A stretch of DNA of 7,332 nt from Bacillota bacterium (GTDB lineage Bacteria; Bacillota; Clostridia; Christensenellales; SZUA-584), in assembly GCA_023415915.1 (NCBI GenBank), contig JAEZIZ010000140.1, forward strand, positions 1 through 7,332, read 5' to 3'. The translations under genes were made by a program, and so were the position numbers. The notes under the pieces were generated by a model. It saw nothing but the letters and a program-made list of their open reading frames with translations. It made no database searches and had not been told where the DNA came from. Of the stretch, positions 1 through 5,671 are shown piece after piece. How positions within the stretch are numbered: the first letter of the stretch is position 1; each line of letters opens with the position of its first letter.

Positions 1-14
1 AAGGAGGACAGAAC

Positions 15-557
15 ATGAAAGCAACAGGTATAGTGAGAAGAATAGACGAGCTTGGCAGGATCGTCATACCAAAAGAAATACGGCGGACGCTGCGTATACG
101 CGAGGGCGATCCGCTGGAGATATATACCGACAGAGAGGGCGGGATAATACTGAAAAAGTATTCGCCCATTGGCGAACTTGCCGCATTTGCGCTTGATTTT
201 GCAGAAGCGCTGTCTTCCACTCTTGGCCTCACTACCGTCATCTGTGACAGAGACACCGTGCTTGCAGCCGGCGGCGAATACAAAAGGGATTACTATGAAC
301 GTCCGGTGAGCAGCGCTCTTGAGGACTCGATGAACTCGCGAGCCGTCGTTAAAAAGGAAGGCGCGGGTACTATCCCTCTTGTCAGCGGGGAAGACCAGTC
401 GCTTACCACGTCGCAGGTGATAGCCCCTATATCGATGGACGGCCAGCCTATAGGCGCAATCGCGGTGATTTCACGCAACGGCGCGGTAATAGGCGAAGCC
501 GAACAGAAAGCCGCGGAAGCCGCGGCGGCGTTTTTGGGGAGGCAGATGGAACAATAA
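15..557 (+). CDS. spoVT: Stage V sporulation protein T, AbrB/GAF transcriptional regulator
   Basis: SpoVT is a DNA-binding regulator active in the developing forespore, where in Bacillus it tunes sigma-G-dependent genes. Seen here: residues 1-50 form a swapped-hairpin AbrB-type DNA-binding domain, with the family signature from ATGIVRRIDELGRIVIPKEI to the RIREGDPLEIY segment. Residues about 55-178 form a GAF-like ligand/dimerisation domain (ALDFAEALSSTLGLTTV, then APISMDGQPIGAIAVIS). The length, 180 aa, matches the usual ~178-180. The ATG is preceded by an optimal AAGGAGG at 1-7 with a 7-nt spacer, so the start is secure. Its promoter (sigma-G expected from the family) lies outside the window. 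A terminator follows at 576-643, so it is probably not cotranscribed with the aconitase operon. Other AbrB-family proteins (Abh, AbrB) are about half this length and lack the GAF domain, so the identification is firm. Confidence 0.96.
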   Translation: MKATGIVRRIDELGRIVIPKEIRRTLRIREGDPLEIYTDREGGIILKKYSPIGELAAFALDFAEALSSTLGLTTVICDRDTVLAAGGEYKRDYYERPVSSALEDSMNSRAVVKKEGAGTIPLVSGEDQSLTTSQVIAPISMDGQPIGAIAVISRNGAVIGEAEQKAAEAAAAFLGRQMEQ

Positions 558-575
558 CCAAAGTATAAACAGCCG

Positions 576-643
576 CCCGTTGCCAACCGTAAACCTTTCA
601 GTTCAAGGGTTTTCGATTATTTGGCGGCGGGTTGATTTTTTTT
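576..643 (+). terminator. Rho-independent terminator after spoVT
   Basis: The arms 576-586 and 621-631 pair over 11 bp, including two adjacent U-G wobbles (CCCGTTGCCAA with TTGGCGGCGGG). The long loop contains a smaller imperfect hairpin (591-597 with 605-612, one bulged G). An uninterrupted run of eight T follows at 636-643. The 4-nt offset before the T-run and the branched loop make it less canonical than the other terminators in the window, but its position 18 nt after the spoVT stop fits. Confidence 0.65.
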
Positions 644-660
644 ATTGCTGATTGTAGAAT
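632..660 (+). promoter_or_regulatory. Predicted sigma-A promoter of the aconitase-CHR operon
   Basis: A -35 TTGATT (632-637) and a -10 TAGAAT (655-660) are separated by 17 nt, which predicts a transcript start near 667 and a leader of about 25 nt before the TTG start at 692. The -35 matches consensus at 4 of 6 positions and the -10 at 5 of 6. The -35 box sits inside the end of the preceding terminator, an economical terminator/promoter overlap. The assignment is a consensus match only. Confidence 0.5.
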
Positions 661-679
661 TGATAAAACTATATATTTT

Positions 680-684
680 GGAGG
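680..684 (+). promoter_or_regulatory. Ribosome binding site deciding the aconitase start
   Basis: GGAGG sits 7 nt before the TTG at 692, an optimal spacing. No comparable site precedes the in-frame TTG at 632, which lies in the terminator. This fixes the start at codon TTG 692. Confidence 0.85.
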
Positions 685-691
685 CCGACTT

Positions 692-2626
692 TTGAGCACA
701 CTTGCGGAGAAGATAATAAGGAACCACTTAAAATCGGGGAACATGACGGCGGGAGAAGAGATTTCCATAGGCATAGACTATACGCTTACTCAGGATTCCA
801 CAGGCACGATGGCATACCTGCAGTTTGAGGCGATGGGCGTGCCCCGCGTCAAAACCAAAAAATCGCTCGCATACATAGACCATAACATGCTGCAGTCGGG
901 CTTTGAGAACGCCGACGACCATAAATATATCGAGACAGTCGCCAAAAAGCACGGCATATATTTCAGCAAGCCGGGCAACGGCATCTGCCACCAGTTAAAC
1001 CTGGAGCGCTTCGGCGTGCCGGGAGCAACGCTACTTGGCTCGGACAGCCACACGCCGACGGGCGGCGGGCTTGGCATGCTGGCCATAGGCGCGGGCGGCC
1101 TAGACGTCGCGGTGGCTATGGCGGGCGGGCCTTATTACATCACGATGCCCGAAATAATCGGAGTGGAGCTGAAAGGAAAGCTTTCATTTGGCGTATCGGC
1201 TAAAGACGTAATACTGGAGCTGCTGCGCATATTAAGCGTAAAGGGCGGCGTGTGCAGGATAGTTGAATATTTCGGCGAAGGCGTAAAAACCCTTTCCGTT
1301 CCCGAACGCGCCACGATAACCAATATGGGCGCCGAGCTCGGCGCGACGTCTTCTATTTTCCCAAGCGACGACGTAACAAGGGCGTTTTTGAAAGCGCAGG
1401 GCCGCGAGAGCGATTATACGCCTCTTTCAGCGGATGCGGACGCAGTTTACAGCAAGGTAATAACTATAGATTTGTCAAAACTAGAGCCCATGGCGGCAAT
1501 GCCGCACAGCCCGGACAACGTAAAGAAAGTGCGCGAAATAGCGGGCTTAAAAGTCGATCAGGTCTGCATAGGCAGCTGCACAAATTCGTCGTATCTCGAT
1601 ATGATGCGCGTAGCGGCGATACTCAAGGGAAAGACCATAGCGGAGAACGTAAGCCTTGCTATATCTCCCGGCTCGCGCCAGGTGATGACTATGCTATCCC
1701 GGAGCGGCGCGCTGGCCGACATAATTTCCGCGGGCGCAAGGATACTCGAATGCGCTTGCGGACCCTGCATAGGCATGGGGCAGGCGCCGCGCACAAACGC
1801 GGTATCCGTGCGCACGTTCAACAGGAACTTTTTCGGCCGTTCCGGAACGAAGAGCGCCAACGTTTACCTCGTAAGCCCTGAAACAGCGGCGGCGACGGCG
1901 TTAACCGGCTATCTTACCGACCCGCGCGATATAGGGCTAGAGCCCGGCGCGCTTACCGTAAGCATGCCCGACGAGTTCCTGATAAACGACAACATGATTG
2001 TGCCTCCCGATGAAAACGGGGAGACGGAAGTCGTCCGCGGGCCTAACATTAAGCCGTTCCCGTTGGGCAAACCTCTTAGCGACAAACTCTCGGGCGAAGT
2101 GCTGCTTAAGATGGAGGATAATATAACTACGGACCACATAGCGCCCTCGGGAGCGAATCTGCTGCCGTATCGCTCCAATATACCCTACCTTTCCGATTAC
2201 TGCCTAAAGCCGGTGGACGAGACGTTCCCCGCAAGGGCGAAGGCAAAGGGCGGCGGTTTTCTCGTAGCCGGCCATAACTACGGACAGGGCTCTTCAAGGG
2301 AGCATGCGGCTCTCGTGCCGCTGTACCTCGGCATAAAGGGCGTTATAGCCAAGTCGTTCGCGCGTATACACATGGCAAACCTTATTAATTCCGGTATACT
2401 TCCGCTCACGTTCGCCAAAGAGAGCGTATACGACAGCATAGATCAGGGCGACGAGCTGGTTATTGAGCACGCGCCCGAAAAAGTTGAAGGAAAAATACCG
2501 TTTATGGTAAAGAATATTACAAAGGGATGTGAGTTTGAAGTAAAGCTCGACATATCGGACCGCCTGCGCGGCATTCTTCTGGACGGCGGACTTTTGAACC
2601 ACACGAAAAAAGCGGCGGAGAAGTAG
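692..2626 (+). CDS. acn: Aconitate hydratase, monomeric Aquifex-type (citrate/isocitrate isomerase)
   Basis: This protein should interconvert citrate and isocitrate through cis-aconitate in the cytoplasm, using a [4Fe-4S] cluster. It has 644 aa from TTG 692, as in the compact clostridial/Aquifex-type aconitases. Cluster ligands are Cys296 (IGSCTNSS) and Cys356/Cys359 (CACGPC). Active-site equivalents of the pig enzyme are visible: Asp63-His64, SDSH at 117-120, Glu215, Arg378 and Arg383 (NRNFFGR), Asp481-His482, Arg494 (LPYRSN), and Ser534-Ser535-Arg536 (GSSREH) in the C-terminal swivel domain. The Arg in the LPYRSN loop and the fused swivel domain favour aconitase over 3-isopropylmalate dehydratase, which is usually split into LeuC and LeuD; homoaconitase cannot be fully excluded. 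It is the first gene of an operon with two CHR transporter genes. Its TAG stop directly abuts the next ATG. No citrate synthase or isocitrate dehydrogenase gene is in view. Confidence 0.92.
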   Translation: MSTLAEKIIRNHLKSGNMTAGEEISIGIDYTLTQDSTGTMAYLQFEAMGVPRVKTKKSLAYIDHNMLQSGFENADDHKYIETVAKKHGIYFSKPGNGICHQLNLERFGVPGATLLGSDSHTPTGGGLGMLAIGAGGLDVAVAMAGGPYYITMPEIIGVELKGKLSFGVSAKDVILELLRILSVKGGVCRIVEYFGEGVKTLSVPERATITNMGAELGATSSIFPSDDVTRAFLKAQGRESDYTPLSADADAVYSKVITIDLSKLEPMAAMPHSPDNVKKVREIAGLKVDQVCIGSCTNSSYLDMMRVAAILKGKTIAENVSLAISPGSRQVMTMLSRSGALADIISAGARILECACGPCIGMGQAPRTNAVSVRTFNRNFFGRSGTKSANVYLVSPETAAATALTGYLTDPRDIGLEPGALTVSMPDEFLINDNMIVPPDENGETEVVRGPNIKPFPLGKPLSDKLSGEVLLKMEDNITTDHIAPSGANLLPYRSNIPYLSDYCLKPVDETFPARAKAKGGGFLVAGHNYGQGSSREHAALVPLYLGIKGVIAKSFARIHMANLINSGILPLTFAKESVYDSIDQGDELVIEHAPEKVEGKIPFMVKNITKGCEFEVKLDISDRLRGILLDGGLLNHTKKAAEK

Positions 2627-3205
2627 ATGGCCGAGAAAAGCTTATGGTCTATATTTTGGATAACGTTCAAGCTGGGAGCCATAACTTTCGGCGGCGGCTA
2701 CGTTATGGTACCGCTGTTTGAGGGCGAGTTTGTCACGAAGCGGGGCTGGGTTACGGAGCAGGACATGCTCAACATGGTCGCGCTCTCGCAGTCCGTGCCG
2801 GGCGCTATCGCGATAAACTGCTCGGTGCTGGTGGGCTACAGATTGCGCAAGATAAAAGGGGCAATAGCCGCGGTGCTTGGTTCTATGCTCCCCTCGCTTA
2901 TAACACTTACGCTCGTAACGTTCATATACCAGGAATTCCGCGACAACCTTTATGTTACCGCCGCTCTTCGCGGCGTGCGCGCTGCGGTCGTGGCGCTGCT
3001 CGTTTCGGCGTTCTGGAAGTTCACAAAGCCTTTCCGCAGGGACGCCGTTGCGCTTGTTGCGTTCGCGATAGCGCTGCTGCTTTCGCTGCTTGTGGACATC
3101 AACAGCATATATATAATACTCGGCGCTATCGTATACGGCATAGTGTTCGGCATATGGCGCGTTAAGGAAACCGCTGGTCTAGCCGGGAAGGACGGCCAGC
3201 CATGA
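2627..3205 (+). CDS. CHR-family (chromate transporter) half protein, first of pair
   Basis: This is a short-chain CHR protein of 192 aa, about half of a full-length ChrA. Such proteins are usually encoded as adjacent pairs that must act together, as in the chr3N/chr3C pair of Bacillus subtilis, where the pair confers chromate resistance. Visible CHR signatures are FKLGAITFGGGYVMVPL (14-30), SQSVPGAIAIN (54-64) and LRGVRAAVVAL (114-124). Hydrophobic segments fall at about 47-70, 79-101, 117-130, 141-156 and 160-177, consistent with a polytopic membrane protein. The ATG follows the aconitase stop with no gap; a GGAG at 2617-2620 inside the aconitase 3' end lies 6 nt upstream, indicating translational coupling. 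Its own 3' end overlaps the next gene by 4 nt. The natural substrate is unproven: chromate or sulfate by family, or another dianion given the aconitase neighbour (inference). Confidence 0.9.
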   Translation: MAEKSLWSIFWITFKLGAITFGGGYVMVPLFEGEFVTKRGWVTEQDMLNMVALSQSVPGAIAINCSVLVGYRLRKIKGAIAAVLGSMLPSLITLTLVTFIYQEFRDNLYVTAALRGVRAAVVALLVSAFWKFTKPFRRDAVALVAFAIALLLSLLVDINSIYIILGAIVYGIVFGIWRVKETAGLAGKDGQP

Positions 3206-3783
3206 CGACGACGCTGCAGATGTTATGGATATTCTTCAAAATCGGGCTTTTTTCGATAGGCGGCGGGTATGCGATGATACCGCTCATAAACAGCGAGCTG
3301 GTGGCTTACGGCCTTATGACGCACACAGAAGTTGCGGACATCGTAGCCATATCGCAGATGACGCCCGGGCCTTTCGCCATAAACGCCGCGACTTTTGCAG
3401 GCGTCAAAACGTTGGGGGTATACGGCGGCGTAATAACGACGCTGGGCGTAGTGCTTCCGTCGTTCATAATATCGCTGCTGCTCGCAAGGTACTTCTTTAA
3501 GTTCGAAGACAATATAATAGTGCGCCGCGCGATGTGGGGCTTAAGGCCCGCGGTGACGGGGCTAATAGCCGCCGCGGCGGTGGCTATGGCGCTGCCCGCC
3601 CTGCTGGGCGTGGAGAGCATCGCCGCGATAAACTGGGGCGGGCTGCTTAAGAGCATAGACGTGCCTTCGATTATTATAGCGCTCGCTTCAGGCATAGCGA
3701 TAATGAAGTTCAAGGTGTCGTCGATACTCGTATTGGCAATAGCGGCAGCAGTCGGCATACTGCTGTTTCTGATAGGGATATAA
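3202..3783 (+). CDS. CHR-family (chromate transporter) half protein, second of pair
   Basis: This is the partner half of the preceding CHR protein, 193 aa, and clearly paralogous to it: the two align without large gaps. Shared motifs are FSIGGGYAMIPL (17-28), SQMTPGPFAIN (51-61) and GLRPAVTGLIA (113-123). Hydrophobic spans lie at about 9-28, 46-66, 74-96, 115-135, 154-168 and 171-192, so it is an integral membrane protein. The two halves of such pairs are thought to insert in opposite topology and form a heterodimer. The ATG overlaps the previous TGA (ATGA at 3202-3205); an AAGGA at 3188-3192 lies 9 nt upstream, so translation is coupled and stoichiometric expression is likely. The gene ends the operon, 12 nt before a strong terminator. 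A longer minus-strand reading frame covers the same DNA but has no family resemblance. Confidence 0.9.
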   Translation: MTTTLQMLWIFFKIGLFSIGGGYAMIPLINSELVAYGLMTHTEVADIVAISQMTPGPFAINAATFAGVKTLGVYGGVITTLGVVLPSFIISLLLARYFFKFEDNIIVRRAMWGLRPAVTGLIAAAAVAMALPALLGVESIAAINWGGLLKSIDVPSIIIALASGIAIMKFKVSSILVLAIAAAVGILLFLIGI

Positions 3784-3795
3784 AGCAATACAGGC

Positions 3796-3827
3796 AAAAA
3801 AGACTTGGAAACCTCCGAGTCTTTTTT
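3796..3827 (+). terminator. Strong Rho-independent terminator of the aconitase-CHR operon
   Basis: A 14-bp stem (3796-3809 with 3814-3827) has one U-G wobble and a 4-nt AACC loop. The stem begins with A6 and ends with T6, so it can also act on minus-strand transcripts. It starts 12 nt after the last CHR stop codon. Confidence 0.92.
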
Positions 3828-3914
3828 ATATCATTTGCTTAGGGATGTTCTTTATAAGATGTCTGATAGACTATATCGGCAGCACCGGACAGCTATGAAC
3901 GACTGCACTATCTT

Positions 3915-3990
3915 CTTTTCTGGCGGTCAAAGACCGCCCCTACCCCGCTGACGTTTCTTTCTTGCGTAGGTACGGGGTTGACCCGCCCGC
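3915..3990. repeat. REP-like palindromic module, copy 1
   Basis: Two short hairpins are arranged head to head. The minus-strand hairpin has 7-bp arms GGCGGTC/GACCGCC (3922-3928 and 3932-3938) and a CCTAC at 3939-3943, which reads GTAGG on the minus strand. The plus-strand partner starts with GTAGG at 3966-3970 and contains a degraded GGGT-TG-ACCC palindrome (3975-3984) followed by CGCCCGC. A 22-nt spacer between the two heads contains TGACGTTTCTTT (3949-3960). The module begins with CTTTTCT, as does copy 2. The left arm of the second hairpin has decayed. This resembles REP/BIME-type dispersed repeats; no transposase gene is nearby. Confidence 0.75.
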
Positions 3991-3995
3991 CTGGG

Positions 3996-4081
3996 CTTTT
4001 CTCGGGAGGGCGCTAGGGCCCTCCCCTACACGCCGTGACGTTTCTTTTTTCGCGTAGGGGCGGGTCTCTGCACCCGCCCGC
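3996..4081. repeat. REP-like palindromic module, copy 2
   Basis: This has the same layout as copy 1, offset by 87 nt at the shared TGACGTTTCTTT (4036-4047). The minus-oriented hairpin has perfect 8-bp arms GGGAGGGC/GCCCTCCC (4004-4011 and 4018-4025) with CCTAC at 4025-4029. The plus-oriented hairpin starts GTAGG at 4054-4058 and has perfect 8-bp arms GGGCGGGT/ACCCGCCC (4058-4065 and 4072-4079). The heads are 24 nt apart. The stem sequences differ from copy 1 but pairing is retained. Confidence 0.78.
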
Positions 4082-4108
4082 TTGCTCAATTCGTTATTTG
4101 CTACGGAA

Positions 4109-4175
4109 ACCCTTCAGTCCAGCACTATATTGCCGGACATAAAAAACACCCGCACTCCAGTGCGGGCTGAAGGGT
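4109..4175. repeat. 9-bp inverted repeat enclosing the minus-strand terminator
   Basis: ACCCTTCAG (4109-4117) and CTGAAGGGT (4167-4175) are perfect inverted copies. The right copy directly abuts the terminator stem. Because termination is expected near 4141, a minus-strand RNA would contain both arms only on read-through. The function is unknown. Confidence 0.6.
4141..4166 (-). terminator. Rho-independent terminator of the oxidoreductase operon
   Basis: Read on the minus strand, CCCGCACT pairs with AGTGCGGG (4166-4159 with 4156-4149), up to 8 bp with a 2-nt loop or 7 bp with a 4-nt loop. TG and six T follow (4148-4141). It lies 18 nt beyond the stop of the dehydrogenase gene. Confidence 0.9.
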
Positions 4176-4184
4176 GCTAAGCTT

Positions 4185-5135
4185 TTAATACCCCTTTTCC
4201 GTGTCCACCACATTGTCAAGTTCACCCGTGTCCGTATACTTCCTCAAGTTATCCGAAAACGCTTTCAATACGCGCTCCTTAAGAAGCGGAGATCTGCCGC
4301 TTGTGTGCTGCGACAGTATGCAATTCGGAAGCTTCCAGAGCTCGTGCCCCGGCGGCAGCGGCTCGGGCTCCGTGACGTCGAGGCCCGCCGCGGCCACATG
4401 GCCGCTTCTCAGCGCTTCAATGAGCGCTAGCGTGTCTATCGCCGAACCGCGCCCCACGTTTACTATATATACGCCTTTTTTAAGCAGCGCTATCCTTTCC
4501 CTTGACAGTATGCCCGCCGTCCGCTCCGTTTCGGGCAGACACAGCGCGAGAAAATCGCATTTCGGCAGCATCTCTTCAATGCGCTCCGATGTATACAGCG
4601 CTTCGACATATCCGGGCGTTTCCGCCGGCGTGTTCTTCACCGCGAGCACTCTTGCGCCCAGCGCGTGACATTTTACCGCGAGCGTGCGGCCTATGTCGCC
4701 GAAGCCTATTATACCAACGGTAGAACCGCTGAATTCCTTATCGGAGTTTACCGGGCTCCACACCTGCTCACGCTGCATATCGCGGTACATGTGCAGCCTG
4801 CACTTCATAGACAGGAACATCGCGAGTATATGCTCGGATATAGGCGTGCCGTATATATTTGAGTTCGTAAGCTTTGAGCGCCCGCTTTTAAAAGGCTCCG
4901 CCGCCAATAGATGGTCCGCTCCCGCCGAAGGCAGATGAAGCCACTCAAGGCTTTTCATGGCGCTTATCGTTTCATGTTTAAAAAACCCGAACGCTATATC
5001 AGCACGTTCAAGCGCGCAAGTATCAGCTTCGCTTCCCAATATGAAATCATGCTGAGGGAACGCCTTTTTAAGGGAGTTTATATCTTCTTCACCCAGGGAG
5101 AAGCCTAAGAATTTTCCTATGCATACAAGTGCCAC
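4185..5135 (-). CDS. D-2-hydroxyacid dehydrogenase, NAD(P)-binding
   Basis: This is a cytoplasmic oxidoreductase of the D-isomer-specific 2-hydroxyacid dehydrogenase family, which reversibly reduces 2-oxo acids to D-2-hydroxy acids. From the GTG at 5135 it has 316 aa, a normal length. The Rossmann nucleotide loop is GFGDIG (144-149). The catalytic triad positions are Arg229 (VNVGRGS), Glu258 (LDVTEPEPLP) and His277 (SQHTSG), all conserved. The strand-2 end reads VLAVKNTP rather than ending in Asp, so NADPH use is possible. The substrate cannot be told from the sequence; glyoxylate/hydroxypyruvate, phosphoglycerate-like and lactate-like activities all occur in the family. The in-frame ATG further upstream (5198) would overlap the nitroreductase gene by 44 nt and lacks the ribosome binding site that the GTG has. 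It is the last gene of a three-gene minus-strand operon, 19 nt after the nitroreductase stop. Confidence 0.9.
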   Translation of the reverse strand: MALVCIGKFLGFSLGEEDINSLKKAFPQHDFILGSEADTCALERADIAFGFFKHETISAMKSLEWLHLPSAGADHLLAAEPFKSGRSKLTNSNIYGTPISEHILAMFLSMKCRLHMYRDMQREQVWSPVNSDKEFSGSTVGIIGFGDIGRTLAVKCHALGARVLAVKNTPAETPGYVEALYTSERIEEMLPKCDFLALCLPETERTAGILSRERIALLKKGVYIVNVGRGSAIDTLALIEALRSGHVAAAGLDVTEPEPLPPGHELWKLPNCILSQHTSGRSPLLKERVLKAFSDNLRKYTDTGELDNVVDTEKGY

Positions 5136-5141
5136 TGCTAT

Positions 5142-5146
5142 CTCCT
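5142..5146 (-). promoter_or_regulatory. Ribosome binding site deciding the dehydrogenase GTG start
   Basis: AGGAG on the minus strand lies 6 nt before the GTG at 5135, within the 19-nt gap after the nitroreductase stop. It supports a 316-residue product rather than the 337-residue version starting at 5198. Confidence 0.8.
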
Positions 5147-5154
5147 GACCGGGG

Positions 5155-5670
5155 TCAATAAACGTCCCTGTGAACCTTATCCTCGTTGTAATGGTCATGC
5201 GGCGGCTTTGTCTCCGCCGGGTACCCCAGCGATACTATAGAGAACGGTATTATATCCTCCGGAATGCCGTATATATCCCGCACGTCCCGCATAAGCTCTT
5301 CTTTCGGATATAGCCCGAGCCACACGCCGCCCAGCCCCAAAGCGTGCGCAGCGAGCAGTATGTTTTGCGTCGCGGCGGAGCAGTCCTGTATGAAGAACTC
5401 ATGCTTTGAAGCCCTGTATCCAGAAAGGTTCGCCATCACGAGTATGCCCAGCGGCGCGGATTTCAGCATGCCCCAATATCTGCCCAGCGCGGACACCGCG
5501 CTTTTTTTCTCAGGTTCGCGCATCACCAGAAACTCCCACGGCTGCGAGTTTTGCGCGGAGGGCGCCGCCATCCCCGCGCGCAGCAGCTTTTCCGTCACAT
5601 CGTCCGGCACCTGCTCCTGCGTATAAACCCGTATGCTTCTTCTCGCCAATATGTTGTCAAATCCGTCCAT
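5155..5670 (-). CDS. Nitroreductase-family FMN oxidoreductase
   Basis: This is a small flavoprotein of the nitroreductase family, expected to be a cytoplasmic FMN-binding homodimer that transfers electrons from NAD(P)H to nitro compounds, quinones or similar acceptors. The 171-aa product shows the N-terminal FMN-phosphate motif ARRSIR (9-14), the APSAQNSQPW segment (36-45) and the GLGGVWLGLYP motif (112-122) seen in short clostridial nitroreductases. The real substrate is unknown. The start at ATG 5670 is chosen because AAGGAG (5683-5678) lies 7 nt upstream; the in-frame ATG at 5697 would add nine residues inside the SDR gene without a comparable site. The SDR stop TGA is separated from this ATG by one base, so the two genes are translationally coupled. 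No [4Fe-4S] ferredoxin-like cysteine cluster is present, so it is not the ferredoxin-fused nitroreductase type. Confidence 0.92.
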   Translation of the reverse strand: MDGFDNILARRSIRVYTQEQVPDDVTEKLLRAGMAAPSAQNSQPWEFLVMREPEKKSAVSALGRYWGMLKSAPLGILVMANLSGYRASKHEFFIQDCSAATQNILLAAHALGLGGVWLGLYPKEELMRDVRDIYGIPEDIIPFSIVSLGYPAETKPPHDHYNEDKVHRDVY

Positions 5671-5671
5671 A

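Larger units (their letters stand above)
3784..4184. other. 401-base convergent intergenic region without a gene
   Basis: No reading frame with a plausible start, ribosome binding site or recognisable protein is present. From left to right it holds the terminator of the aconitase-CHR operon (3796-3827), about 90 bases with nothing recognisable, two REP-like palindromic modules (3915-4081), and the terminator of the leftward oxidoreductase operon (4141-4166) inside a 9-bp inverted repeat (4109-4175). Both flanking operons point into it. Confidence 0.8.

Noticed and set aside
632..691. A 20-residue N-terminal extension of the aconitase from TTG 632
   Set aside because: It has no ribosome binding site, lies in the terminator/promoter region, and its sequence does not belong to the family. 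TTG 692 has GGAGG at 7 nt.
576..691. Riboswitch in the aconitase leader
   Set aside because: The structured part precedes the predicted transcript start of the aconitase and is explained by the spoVT terminator. The remaining leader is about 25 nt, too short.
3202..3205. Frameshift splitting a full-length ChrA into two genes
   Set aside because: Each half begins with its own CHR N-terminal motif and has its own ribosome binding site, and the halves are paralogous. This is the known short-chain pair arrangement.
3306..3797. Minus-strand open frame of 163 codons opposite the second CHR gene
   Set aside because: It is antisense to a well-supported CHR gene, has no family resemblance, and runs into the operon terminator region.
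3915..4081. CRISPR array
   Set aside because: There are only two imperfect copies, with unequal palindromic units and no regular unique spacers.
5136..5198. Upstream ATG for the D-2-hydroxyacid dehydrogenase
   Set aside because: The extension would overlap the nitroreductase 3' end and precedes the family's first strand. The GTG at 5135 has AGGAG at 6 nt.
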